Origin: Anastatus disparis
Lineage: Eukaryota > Arthropoda > Insecta > Hymenoptera > Eupelmidae
Direction: 5' to 3'
DNA length: 64,000 nt
Assembly: GCA_017163975.1 (NCBI GenBank)
Contig: JAFFSR010000251.1
Span: 8,184,001 to 8,248,000, forward strand
Of the stretch, positions 41,016 to 51,093 are shown piece after piece (position 1 is the stretch's first letter; every line of letters begins with the position of its first letter). The notes below the pieces were generated by a model. That model was given only the letters and a program-made list of their open reading frames with translations. It had not been told where the DNA came from and searched no databases. Made by a program: the position numbers and the translations under genes.

Positions 41016-41678
41016 TATTTGAGCAAAATTCATTATTGCGAGGCCTGAACTTCTTCCAGTAAGATGATGCAAAACTATCCGGAGTCTACATTGAAGTATA
41101 AGAAGACCAAGTTCTTGTTTGCGAAAAATGCATCTAATAATAAAAAACTTTTTTGGAATTAAATAAAGCTTTATAAACATTTGTTGTGAAAGAGCAAGTT
41201 CTGAGGGTGGAACTTTTCGTACTCTATGAAGAAATGAATGAAGATTATTTATTTAATAGATAAATAACCTACGCAAGAAGCTGCATATAATCAGAAGAAA
41301 AATTGATACACAAGTTATTTTGATTCAAATCAAGCACATAAGAGGTAGATGCATAAATGACATCATTTTTGCACTATTAATCTGATATTTTATTAACATC
41401 ATATTTTATTTTAACAAGGATAAAGACAAATTTTTTTTCAAATTTAATTTTTTTTTTAATTTTTTGCTAGATTAAATAATATTTAATTCATATCTTATTG
41501 TTTGACACCAATTACACAATGTATAACCGTTAGATAGCCTGAAAGTGTGTAAAATGAAAAGATAAAGAATAAGAAACACAATTATTGAGTTATCAAAAAT
41601 ATGAATCTCATGATATAATACTATTATATTTGTAGCTAGTTAGAAAGTTAATTTTAATAATAATTCTTTTGGTTATAT
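41016..41678. other. AT-rich stretch before the first GILT gene
   Basis: No exon recognised. It is intergenic sequence between a MITE and the promoter region of the first intact GILT gene. Confidence 0.5.
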
Positions 41679-41777
41679 CTTATCGTCCCCTACTTATCTC
41701 CTTTGTGAAATGATAAGTAAATAAGTTCTTTTTCCTTCTATGATAAGTAAACAATATCGCTGAATTATATATACGGG
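41679..41777 (+). promoter_or_regulatory. Promoter of GILT gene 1: GATA-site cluster and TATA-like box
   Basis: Four GATA-type sites lie within 70 bases: CTTATC at 41,679-41,684 and 41,693-41,698, and GATAAG at 41,712-41,717 and 41,742-41,747. The last two sit in a repeated TGATAAGTAAA context. A TATATATACGGG box follows at about 41,766-41,777, 51 bases before the ATG. GATA factors drive fat-body, gut and haemocyte genes in insects, which suits an immune or lysosomal enzyme. The same TATACGGG motif sits at the equivalent place in GILT gene 2. Confidence 0.5.
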
Positions 41778-41827
41778 CAGCAGTTTTCGAAAGTTAATCA
41801 AGTGACACGATTGAAAAAAAAGGAACT

Positions 41828-43972
41828 ATGCTTCGCTACGTGACTGTAATCGCTTTTGCAATTTTAACAATTGGCAATTTAAACACTGTAAGTAGTAATT
41901 CATTTTAAACAAAATGTAAATTTTTAATGTTCTTTTTATTACTATATCCTTGCATAAAAAAAGTTTAAGCAATTTGCTTTTTATAATTTAGTTAATTATT
42001 ATAATTAGCTTAAAAATTAATTTTTACAGGTTAGCGGTAATAAAGAGGAAAAGCTTCAAGTAAATATTTATTATGAATCTTTGTGCCCGCATAGTATTGG
42101 GTTTATTGTCAATCAATTGGTACCATCTTATGAAAACTTTAAAGATTTCCTCAACGTAACGTTCGTACCATACGGAAAAGCTAGTGTAAGAAAAACTAAT
42201 TCTTTTTTTTATTTTTCAAACTAGAAATTGATAAAAATGAAACATAATTCTTAATTATTATTTAATAAATAATTTTGATTAATATGTTAATCGCCTTATA
42301 GTACAAGATTGAGAATAACCATATTACCTTCAAATGCCAACATGGACCTCGTGAATGCCAAGGTAACAAAGCTCAGGCTTGTGCTCTTTATCAAATTTAT
42401 GATGTCTTCCAGGAGGACAGTTTGCGTCAGCAAAGATCTGTAGACATAATAGGTTGTACGATGGCCAGTAGGGATCCATCAACAGCGGTTCCAGAAGTAT
42501 GTAATATTTCATATTACGTATTTGATTAACAAAATGTTTTTCACGAATAATTATAATTTAATTTAATTAGTTTTTTATTATTTTTATAAACAAAAATTAA
42601 ACTAAATTATGGTAGAATATAATTTCATAATAATTACGTAGAGACAAAAAATTCCAATAGTTAATGTACTTAGCTACATAGTCGATATTTTTTTATACAA
42701 CAAATTTATTTCGCAAAATAATATGTAATTAATTTTTTTTAATATCACTATATTGCAATTATTACAATGCTAATTAGTGATGGAGGTTTCCTAAGTGTTT
42801 GTTAACAAAGCACATATATCGTATATTACGTTACCTGTATTTTACATTTGTTCTTATCCATTGGTTGAGACCAGGATTCGAACTCAGGCCTTTGAATTAC
42901 AAATTCATCGCTCGATGGAGTGAATCATTGAAGACCTCTAAATATAATTAATTAACATTGACTGGGGATATTTATATAGCATTTTTACAAAGAAATAATA
43001 AAATAATAATTTTAATAACAATTATTTCAGTAAAAATAATTTTTAATTATAAAACAATTTATTTTTTTTAGTGTGCTAAGAAATTTGGCTTCCCAGAATA
43101 TGCTCTTACTTCACTTGATCATTGCAGCAATACGGCCGATAATTTTGGTGATTATCTGCTCATGCAAAATGGACAAAAAACAGAAGCTTTCGAATCGCCT
43201 ATTTCATACGTTCCTTCTATTACTATTAATGGAGTAAGTAATATTTTATATTTATTAAAATATTTTTAAATAACTTTATTGCGTAAATGTATAATATCGA
43301 ACAATAATAATTATTAGCAATTACTTGTTCACTATGCTTAAGATATAAGTTATTTATAAAGTTCATAATACTACCTAATGGGATATTTTAACTAGTAATT
43401 TTTTTAAATTTTAAAGGAAAGGCATCTAAATCTTGTCTTTGTTTTCATTAATTTATAATTTTTGAATTAACTAAACTTTTTAACCTACTTTTTAAAATAA
43501 AAAACATCTTTCTCTGAATACTGGTAATTTCTAGAAAAATTAGTTTAAAAACTATATAACTCAAAGTCAAATACGAATTTTTCCGTAAATTATTAAAATT
43601 TAAATGAAAATTCTCACAACTTTGAAAAAAAAAATTGTTTCCTAAAAAAAAATAATGCTATAAAATAAAGTTTACACAAATTTTAGTCTCCAAAGTGAAA
43701 CTTTTTTCTTGATGATAATCTATCTTCAAAAAATTTTATTTCAATAACCAATGTTTAATACATTTCATCATTTATCAATTTTTTAATGTTCATAAATTTG
43801 ATAATTTTTCAATTATATTTTGTTCGCTTAAAATATTAATTATTGAAACATGATACATTTAACAAATATTTTTATTTTATTTTTTTAGGTGAAAAATCAA
43901 GAAGCTGAGAGGAATTTTGCCAACGTGATGTGCCGAATGCTTTCAGAATATATTGATTGCGTCAAACCTTAA
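41828..43972 (+). CDS. GILT-like lysosomal/secreted thiol reductase 1 (five exons)
   Basis: Gamma-interferon-inducible lysosomal thiol reductase (GILT) family. These enzymes reduce disulphides in the acidic endolysosome, and insect members act in gut or immune tissue. Exons are 41,828-41,887, 42,030-42,185, 42,302-42,496, 43,072-43,233 and 43,889-43,972, all with GT-AG phase-0 introns, giving 218 residues. Exon 1 encodes a signal peptide (MLRYVTVIAFAILTIG). The active site is C39-P-H-S42 after YYESL: a C-x-x-S form rather than the C-x-x-C of mammalian GILT, so its redox chemistry may differ (isomerase-like or weaker reduction). The family signature CQHGPRECQGNKAQAC covers residues 84-99. Further Cys occur in IIGC, CAKKFGF, DHC, MCRM and DCVKP, and a sequon NVT is at 62-64. 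The ATG is the first in frame and starts the hydrophobic segment. Intron 3 carries a reversed SINE. A poly(A) signal AATAAA is at 44,176. Confidence 0.93.
42730..42938 (-). repeat. tRNA-derived SINE, copy 7, in intron 3 of GILT gene 1
   Basis: Minus-strand, strongly diverged copy. The T run near 42,730 is the tail. AATGCTAATTAGTGATGGAGG and GTTAACAAAGCACATATATC (partial) come from the body, which has an extra or rearranged AT-rich segment (42,820-42,865). The B box ATTCGAACTC is recognisable, but the A box is damaged (CTCGATGGAGTGAATCATTGAAGACCTC). It lies fully within the intron and leaves the splice sites untouched. Confidence 0.8.
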
Positions 43973-44020
43973 GCATGAAGATCCAAATTAGATTTAAAAA
44001 TTTATTAATGTATTTTTTAT

Positions 44021-44115
44021 TATTTGTAAGATAATCCATTTTAATTAAAATGTGAAAAATGATAAAAAACAAAAAATTATGATAAGCAGCGAAAAAGATA
44101 ATTATCATTAGTTCT
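44021..44115 (+). repeat. 3'-flank block of GILT gene 1, duplicated at 45.1 kb
   Basis: The segment ATTTGTAAGAT...ATGTGAAAAATGATAAAAAA...CAAAAAATTATGATAAGCAG...CGAAAAAGATAATTATCATTA just after the stop of GILT gene 1 recurs nearly unchanged at 45,080-45,172. It probably belongs to the 3' UTR, because the first AATAAA is downstream at 44,176. Confidence 0.75.
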
Positions 44116-44175
44116 TTGAACTTTATCAAGATTTATAATGAGTACTACAAATCACAAACAATACATTTTATGACA

Positions 44176-44181
44176 AATAAA
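44176..44181 (+). terminator. Poly(A) signal of GILT gene 1
   Basis: Canonical AATAAA about 200 bases after the stop codon. It is the first such hexamer downstream of the coding region. Confidence 0.5.
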
Positions 44182-44299
44182 ATTTAATCATTTTTACGTA
44201 ATATTATTTTTACAATATTAAGATTATAAATATATTTTAGTGAAAGGTAAGTAATTTCAATATTTTATATAGGAAAATATTTTTTGGATTCAAATTTAT

Positions 44300-44603
44300 T
44301 TTGTAAATGTCAAATTTTTCACTCCATACAATATTGTATCGCCGATTTTAAACAGCAACTATAATATCCCAATTTAATAATGATAATCAAACGATTCAAC
44401 AATACTGTCAAATGGTTCGTTTGATCAATGTCAACGAAATGTTCACATCGTTGAAATGAAACAATGTGGTCTTTGCATTCTACTATTTTAACTCAATCGC
44501 GTATCTTTATTGCTAATTTGGACATGTTTGAATCTCAAATTGAAAGCAATTTGTTCTCAGTTATATTCAAATTTTGAGTACTACCAAATTCTTTTCTATG
44601 TAA
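44300..44603. mobile_element. Decayed copy of the 36,956 MITE
   Basis: The interior ACATCGTTGAAATGAAACAATG and the segment GCAACTATAATATCCCAATT resemble the matching parts of the intact element. The right end CCAAATTCTTTTCTATGTA is a mutated form of its CCAAATTTCTCTCCGTGTA end. The left end is barely recognisable. With the shared flank at ~44,122 this suggests the MITE was present before the local duplication. Confidence 0.55.
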
Positions 44604-45079
44604 TCCAAAATTTTTCAGTTTTTTCTAAATTAAATACATTAGTATTTAATTTGCTTCAATAAAATTTTTTTGTATAACATCTATGATAAACCTTAAAAAA
44701 ATCTTATAATTTCGAAAATTACATTTTTTATTAAAGAAGAACTAATACATTTATTTATCACAAACGTATATATTAACTTTTCAAATCATCGATAAAATAT
44801 AGTTTTTCATTAGTACATAAAGATATTTTTCTCATAAAAATTACATGAAAATTTTCTAATAAAATTACCATGTGCTGAGCAATCCTGTGATGCTGCGACA
44901 AGACAGTTTTGATTATTAGAATATTCGCTAAAATTTGACCTAGTTACGAAATGATGATATATGTAGGCATTCCATAAAATAGTATTTTACATTCATTTAT
45001 CATATGAAAAATTATTAATTTAATCATTACATAAATTAATAAATATTTAATGAATTAATGTTACCATGCAAAATTTAGT
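44604..45079. other. AT-rich intergenic stretch
   Basis: No exon or clear repeat was recognised here. It lies between the decayed MITE and the second copy of the GILT 3'-flank block. Confidence 0.5.
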
Positions 45080-45172
45080 ATTTGTAAGATGATTTCATTT
45101 TATGATAATGTGAAAAATGATAAAAAACAAAAAATTATGATAAGCAGCGAAAAATATAATTATCATTAATTC
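45080..45172 (+). repeat. Second copy of the GILT gene 1 3'-flank block
   Basis: Direct repeat of 44,021-44,115 with over 50 uninterrupted identical bases from AATGTGAAAAATGATAAAAA through GATAAGCAGCGAAAAA. No GILT exon 5 precedes it, so it is either a copied 3' end of a lost gene or a small segmental duplication. Confidence 0.75.
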
Positions 45173-45475
45173 TGTATAACTAAAGTTTATAATTAAGAAC
45201 GTTCCCTTGCGCGCAGTTGTACTCAACTTAACTGTAGTTCTCTTCTATAAAGTTAACTTATGATGGTGCTACAATAAGTTGATCACGCTTATACACGCAT
45301 CGGCGAAATTTATGTTTATTAAACAGAATTGGTGCATTTTCTAATCAATGACTTAAAATTCAGTATCGTTTCCATAACTTTTCTTTACACCGATAGAATC
45401 GTTATTGTGTGTAAATTATAAAAAAAGGTTTTTAAAACAAATTCTAAAAAAACTTTAAGAGTTTTTAATCAAAGC

Positions 45476-45803
45476 ATGAATCAGAAAGAGGTAGACTATA
45501 GTACTCCTGTGTTAAAAATCCCAACTTTGGAAGCTGATTATTTAAAAATTAATATTGCAAGCGATATAAAAAATGAGCTCAATGGAAATAGCATACAAAA
45601 ATCTACTTAATTCAATAATTTAAATCAATTTCCAAAAAAAATCAATTTCAAAGCGGACGTCCTTAAATAATATAAATGCAAAAGTTTATGGGTTAGAATC
45701 TGCCTTACCAACGTTATATAACAAAACAAAAAATTATCCCGACACGAGATCATTAATAAAAGTTGATGAACACGAATTAATAATTCACTCAATTTTTATA
45801 TAA
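45476..45803 (+). pseudogene. Unidentified coding-looking fragment with a frame break
   Basis: An ATG frame of 44 codons (45,476-45,610; MNQKEVDYSTPVLKIPTLEA at the start) is followed, one frame over, by an open stretch (45,648-45,803) containing KVYGLESALPTLYNKTKNYP and ending at TAA. Residue use is protein-like rather than low complexity. No family is recognised. The two parts could be one broken gene, two exons, or chance. No intron signals join them convincingly. Confidence 0.25.
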
Positions 45804-47148
45804 TGTTTATTTGTATTTATTATGAATTTTAGTGTATTATAATTTTACTATGCAACGAAGTGAAATTTATTTGATACATGTTATTTTTTGAAACGATTAT
45901 GAATATTTAAAAAAAATGTAGGTAAAAGTATCGCAAATATCAAGGCGTTCGTTTCACGATTACCTAGTGTTTCTAGGTAATTCTTATAAGGTCATTTTCT
46001 CCAAGTATCTAATCAAAAGTAACTTATAATTTCAGTATTCCAAAAATTCTTAATATAGGTAAATCTGTAAAATAAATCATGTTTTCGTGCTTTTATTGAA
46101 AAAATCAAAGAATTTATCAAATATGAATATGAGTATAAGTGCTTCAAAAATATTCTTTTGAAGTTTAATTTCTAAGTTTGGTTATACAATGTCTTCAGGT
46201 GTATTTTTGTCTATCCGGGGGTCGTGTTATCAGATATACTTATTTTAAAAAAATTTTATTTCATTCTTAGCACTTGATTATCGTTCCAAATATCACGTGG
46301 TATAATATCAATTTTGGTGGAAGTGAAAGGATGATTGTAATATAAAATAATGAAGTTGGCAATTAAGATCCTACATATTTTTTAAATAACCTTACTAACA
46401 AGACATTTCTATTTATGTTATCTAGGTCATTTATAATATTAATACTTGAAAAATGATTAAATATTACACTTCTTTATTAGTAGTGATTTTCTTATTGTCA
46501 TTAAAATTGAAATAAAAAATGTCTCTACACTTGAACAATAAAAAGTCTCATGTGCGTAGTATTCCAAGTTAAGTAGAATGAAAGAATTTTCGTTAATTTT
46601 AGTTTAGAGAAATAAACTTATTATTTCAAATTTTAAGATTTTAGCTTTATTGCTTTTTAATATATACTTTTTTAAACTTTTTTGAGTTGATTAATTTTTA
46701 AATGTCTTATTTTATAGTGGGGTACGTAGTTGATAACGTTTATTACAACTGCATCACCATCAAAGATGGTGGTAATATTTTAAACTTTAATATACACTTT
46801 GTAAAAGTTAAGTAGAGGATTTCATGAACGATGTTAATTTATATAAAATACATTAGTGATTGTATTATTAAGAATACAATAGAAAAAACGTGAGTTAAAA
46901 GTGAACGTGCATGAAATATTTTAGTAAATTTTAGTACATAATATGTTTTTCAATATTTTAAAATAGTGATGAAATGCTCATAATATCATTTTTTTTTAAA
47001 TATTATTTTTTTTATTTTAAATTTATATTATAAGATAATAATTACGTTTGATTGAATAATCACAAAAACTAAAAATAATTAATTTTCATATTACGTTACA
47101 TCTATTTACATAATATATATTGTATCATATTTTTTTCTTAATCAGCGA
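45804..47148. other. AT-rich intergenic stretch with one exon-like island
   Basis: Mostly AT-rich with no gene. At 46,718-46,815 an acceptor-like TTTATAG is followed by an open stretch (GYVVDNVYYNCITIKDGGNI) ending in TAG. It is short and no partner exon is visible, so I do not call it a gene. Confidence 0.4.
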
Positions 47149-47304
47149 CTATCTAATCACACAATCAAATGCTATCCATGTACCCTGTTTGTAATACTTG
47201 TCTTTGGACTTAATTCTTATCATCCCATTCATAAATTTTTTACGTTGTTCAATTCCAATACATACAATAAGCGGAGGACTTTTATGTAATCGATTGGCTA
47301 ATAT
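47149..47304 (-). pseudogene. Unidentified coding-looking fragment, minus strand
   Basis: A minus-strand open stretch of about 51 codons ends at a TAG at 47,149. It reads ANRLHKSPPLIVCIGIEQRK and on through KKFMNGMIRIKSKDKYYKQG to TWIAFDCVIR. Charge pattern and complexity look like real protein, and GC content is higher than nearby. It has no ATG at its start and two stops immediately upstream, so if it was coding it is an exon or a gene remnant. No family recognised. Confidence 0.3.
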
Positions 47305-47815
47305 TTACTAAACTCTAAATATTAAAATTCAGAAAAATATACTCAATAATATGTATTATAATAATTAAATGAATAATAGTATAATAATTAAATGAATTTT
47401 ATGTGACCAACCTATAACTAGTTCAGTATGAACAAGCTGTAAGTCATTTGTTAACTAGTTTTTCAAAGCCCTTTCATTTAATTAAACTGACCATCGACTG
47501 CTAATAATTATCTACTTACTTTGGGCTGGTTGAGTTTCTAACCAAAGAATTGAGCATCATTTGAATTTCAAATATTAAAAAAAATTTAGCAACAATATTG
47601 TTCAATGTTAAAGATGTAATTGCACATTTAAAGAATAGTTCCAACATAATAAAATCTTTTTAGCAAATGAAAGAAACGATAACAAAAGTAGCTTCAAGTG
47701 AATATATAAGTGCACTATAATTATTTACTAGTAAATTTTAATCATCAAATTGCTTGTAACAAATAATTAAGAAAATTGATACTAACGAATGATTTGATGA
47801 TTGATTTGCATTTAT

Positions 47816-48336
47816 AAGGAAAGTCTGAGGGTATTAAATCACCGATTTCCTTCAAATTTCGGGTAATGATTTTGGATGCAGAAATATGAAAAAAGCCAAA
47901 ATTGTATACCCTAACGTTTAATATTTCCTTAGTTACAGGTAATTACAGAATATCATTATAAAAGTTACTAGATTTTTTAACGCTTATAGCATTATAGCTA
48001 AAAACTAAAAAATTACAGGCTCTAAAATTCATTTTTATAACAATAATTAATAATAAATACCAAAATTTGGTTCAAATTTCATTACGCTATAACTTTGGAA
48101 AAAATAATATTTTGAAATGTTATAATTACTATTTCGAAAGGATTTGAGCTCAGCTTTCATTTGAAAAAAAATTTAAGCTTCTAGCTATCAATGTTCAAGA
48201 ACTATAAGCGTTTTCAGTGGCCTATGACTAGAGCAATATTGTGCCAAAATTTGTCTAAAATTTTGGCTTATTTTGGATTTTTGCATTTTCAAAAATTTGA
48301 GCGAAATCGTCGACCCCATATCGTGACACTTTCCTT
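47816..48336. mobile_element. Probable 521-base MITE with long imperfect ends
   Basis: The left end AAGGAAAGTCTGAGGGTATT and the complement of the right end, AAGGAAAGTGTCACGATATG, share the first nine bases. They remain alignable for about 80 bases (CGATTTC..TCAAATTT, GGATGCA, AAAAAGCC). The interior matches 40,440-40,625. The target duplication is unclear and no coding frame is present. Confidence 0.5.
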
Positions 48337-48698
48337 GTTAATTCAATTATTTTATTGTTGGAGATAATATATGTCGTAATAATGAATTCGTTATAAAAGA
48401 CGATGTCTCAATGATTTGTTATTAGCTTCAAGTTTATTGAACCCATTTATATTTATAAATGCTCGATCATTCAAACACTTTTTTTATTAAAAACAAATAA
48501 TTTTTAACATTTTTTTTTGCAATTTATTAATGAAATACATTTTTTTGATTTTTAAAAATTGATATTATTTTATGTAAGAAATCATAGATTATGATCTTTT
48601 TTTAATTACAATTTATCAATTTTAGTATTTTCAATAGAATAATCTCCTTACGTTTATTGTATTCAAGTACTTTTTTCCTGTGTTCAAGAGTATAAAAT

Positions 48699-48941
48699 TA
48701 ATTCTGTTTGCTGTTTTGCATTTCGGGCTATCATCGGAGTTGCAATCTTCAGACTGCTATTGAATGTAGACATATATCTATTAAGCTAGGCTTAAATATT
48801 GAAGTAAGAATACTAAAAAAATATCATGTATCGGTATCTAATGAAAATATGCCATCGATAAACAATGTCTACCAGATAATATCTGAGTTAAAAATCGTCA
48901 TGAATCTGGACTTTGAGTCTTTGATCCTTATGACGTTTTAA
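48699..48941 (+). pseudogene. Unidentified open stretch, possible exon remnant
   Basis: An open frame of about 80 codons to TAA at 48,941 has no upstream ATG. The text FCISGYHRSCNLQTAIECRH followed by LGLNIEVRILKKYHVSVSNE is of mixed composition with Cys, and looks more protein-like than other frames here. It could be a terminal exon or part of a dead gene. No family can be named and no clear acceptor was found. Confidence 0.25.
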
Positions 48942-49311
48942 AATAAATTTTTAAATAGTGTCATCTATAATTTATTATCTCATAATATTCTTTGGTTTAA
49001 AATATTTAATTCTTACTTTTAACAAAAATTAAAATTATAGATTTTTTTGTAAAATTTATAAATCTCTAAAAGTTTTGAATTTATTCAATATAAATATTTT
49101 ACATTATATAACTTTTTTAAAAGTTAAATTTTTTTTTAAACTTACACGTTGATACTACGTCTATTAATTTATTGTTATCAACATTTTGAATTAAGCGCTA
49201 TACTTTATATTCACTATCTATAACCCCACTCCAAATTGCACTTATTCTATCCCCCCTTTTTCCTTTTTAACTCGAGTGTCAATGCACGTTATTTAAGCAA
49301 TACAACATTGT
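48942..49311. other. AT-rich stretch upstream of GILT gene 2
   Basis: No gene. The last ~110 bases before the TATA-like motif become C-rich (CTATCCCCCCTTTTTCC at about 49,248) and have no GATA cluster comparable with that of GILT gene 1. Confidence 0.5.
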
Positions 49312-49319
49312 TATACGGG
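49312..49319 (+). promoter_or_regulatory. TATACGGG core-promoter motif of GILT gene 2
   Basis: TATACGGG ends 52 bases before the ATG, against 51 in GILT gene 1 (41,770-41,777). The surrounding sequence is otherwise quite different, so the motif and its spacing look conserved. Its role as the TATA box is inferred. Confidence 0.45.
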
Positions 49320-49370
49320 TTTACAATTGATAATTCATTCATTTGTCAAGCAATTCAAGAGAGGATTATA

Positions 49371-50951
49371 ATGTTTCGCTACCTCACAATTGCAATCGCT
49401 ATCGCGATTTTAACTTCGTTCAATTTTAAAACGGTAAGTATAAAATTTTATAAATTTTTTATTTTACAAAGTGTCTAAAAATAATTAAAATAGCTAATTT
49501 TTCGCAAAAATTTTTTTAAATAATTTATGATAAAAATTTAAATTGATGTTGCTGAATTTTATTAAAAGAATTATTTATTCTTTTTTTTTAAAAACTGTAT
49601 ATTGAATTTTACAAAAGTTTCATATTGATATAATATTTAAGTAAATTTTCCTTATATGCGTAAAATAAATTTTTTCAGGTGACAAGTGAAAAACAAGAAA
49701 AAGTTATTGTTGACGTTTATTATGAATCTTTATGTCCATACAGTATTTCATTCATTACCAAAGAATTGGTCCCTGCTTATAAGTACTTGAAAGATTTCGT
49801 TACAATCAATTTTGTGCCTTTTGGAATAGCTAAGGTAAAAGGAAATATTATTGTTTTTAAATTACACTCAAGTTAAAATATATGCTTTAACTTTATTTCA
49901 AATAATTATCAGTACGAAATTGGCAAAACAATTAAATTTACATGCCAACATGGAAGCAACGAGTGCTATGGTAACAAAGCGCAGGCTTGTGCATTGGGTG
50001 AAATATTACGTACTGTAGATCTCGAAAGTGAGCGACAAGAAAAATCCGTCAATGTTATAGGCTGTGCAATGGGAAATAGCAAATCGACTTCTGCAGTACC
50101 ACAAGTGAGTTATTTTTATTTATTTCAGCCATACATAAATATAGTTTCAAGTTATATAAATATATCATTTCCATTATCATCCATTTACATGTTGAAGAAT
50201 ATAAAAATAAAAAGATTTTAATTTAATTAATTTTTTACTTTAGTGCGCCAAGAAGTTCGGTTTTAGCGAAGAATCAATTAACAGTATTAAAAAATGCATT
50301 GAAAGTGAACTTGGTGATTTATTACTCATTGCTTATGCAGCAAAGACCAAAGCTTTCGAATCACCCATTAAATATGTCCCAGCTGTTACTATTAATAGAG
50401 TGAGTGAAATATTTAAATATTCTTTAATTCTTTAATATTTAACATATATTGAATAATTTACTTTATTAATTTTATTTTTATTAAAATAGTAATTAAAAAA
50501 TTTGAGAGGTCTCAGTGGCTCACTCGGTAGAGTGATTGATTCGTAATCTCGAGGATCCGAGTTCGAATCCCGCTCTCGGGGGCCAATTACTACAAGCACC
50601 ACTGTATACGATACATGTGCTTTGTTCACAAACACACTGAAAACCTCTGTCGCTAATTAACATCGCAATGATAGCAAAAATACCGCGACATTAAATAAAA
50701 TTAAAAAAAAATTGTTTTGTTAAATGATTCAAGTTTTTCCATTTATAGTTGTTGATATGAAATTTTTTGAATAAAAAGTTTTTTTTGCAAATATTATTTT
50801 AATTATACTATTACTTACTTTTGTAACATATTAAACCTATTAATTTCTTCAGGTTAAAAATGAAGATGCTACATCGAACTTTATTGGAGAAATCTGTAAA
50901 CATATTTCAAAATCTAATCAACCGGATGTCTGCAACCAGTCTCAATCGTAA
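49371..50951 (+). CDS. GILT-like lysosomal/secreted thiol reductase 2 (five exons)
   Basis: Second intact GILT-family enzyme, 221 residues. Exons are 49,371-49,433, 49,679-49,834, 49,913-50,104, 50,244-50,399 and 50,853-50,951, all with GT-AG phase-0 introns at the same codons as gene 1. Exon 1 gives the signal peptide (MFRYLTIAIAIAILTSF). The active site is C40-P-Y-S43 within YYESLCPYS, again C-x-x-S. The signature CQHGSNECYGNKAQAC lies at residues 84-99. Other Cys are in VIGC, CAKKFGF, KKC, ICKH and DVCNQ. There is no sequon near residue 62 as in gene 1; one (NQS) is at 217, near the C-terminus. The C-terminal exon is five residues longer than in gene 1 and quite different. Intron 4 contains a SINE in the forward orientation. 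AATAAA signals follow at 50,962 and 51,088. The differences at the x-x positions and the C-terminus suggest diverged substrates or tissue roles. Confidence 0.93.
50506..50712 (+). repeat. tRNA-derived SINE, copy 8, in intron 4 of GILT gene 2
   Basis: Well-preserved copy: GAGGTCTCAGTGGCTCACTC, loop TTCGTAATC, B box GAGTTCGAATCCC, then CAAGCACCACTGTATACGAT, GTTCACAAACACACTG and the final CGACATTAAATAAAATTAAA with an A-rich tail. It lies wholly within the intron. The minus-strand open frame over it is an artefact of the repeat. Confidence 0.92.
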
Positions 50952-51087
50952 AACTTTTTCAAATAAATCAATATTTGCAGATCGTATATTTCGAGAAAAG
51001 AGATCGATCGCGATTGTCTGAAGAAGCCTAAAGACTTGTAAACGTATTTTTCTTTAAAGTTTTTATAAATTAAATATGTAAAGTTGC

Positions 51088-51093
51088 AATAAA
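51088..51093 (+). terminator. Likely poly(A) signal of GILT gene 2
   Basis: AATAAA 137 bases after the stop. An earlier AATAAA at 50,962 is only 11 bases after the stop, so this one gives a more usual 3' UTR length. Confidence 0.45.

Noticed and set aside
42330..42512. Minus-strand frame of 60 codons
   Set aside because: It is the antisense shadow of GILT gene 1 exon 3.
50432..50635. Minus-strand open frame of 67 codons
   Set aside because: Antisense of the SINE in intron 4 of GILT gene 2, not a gene.
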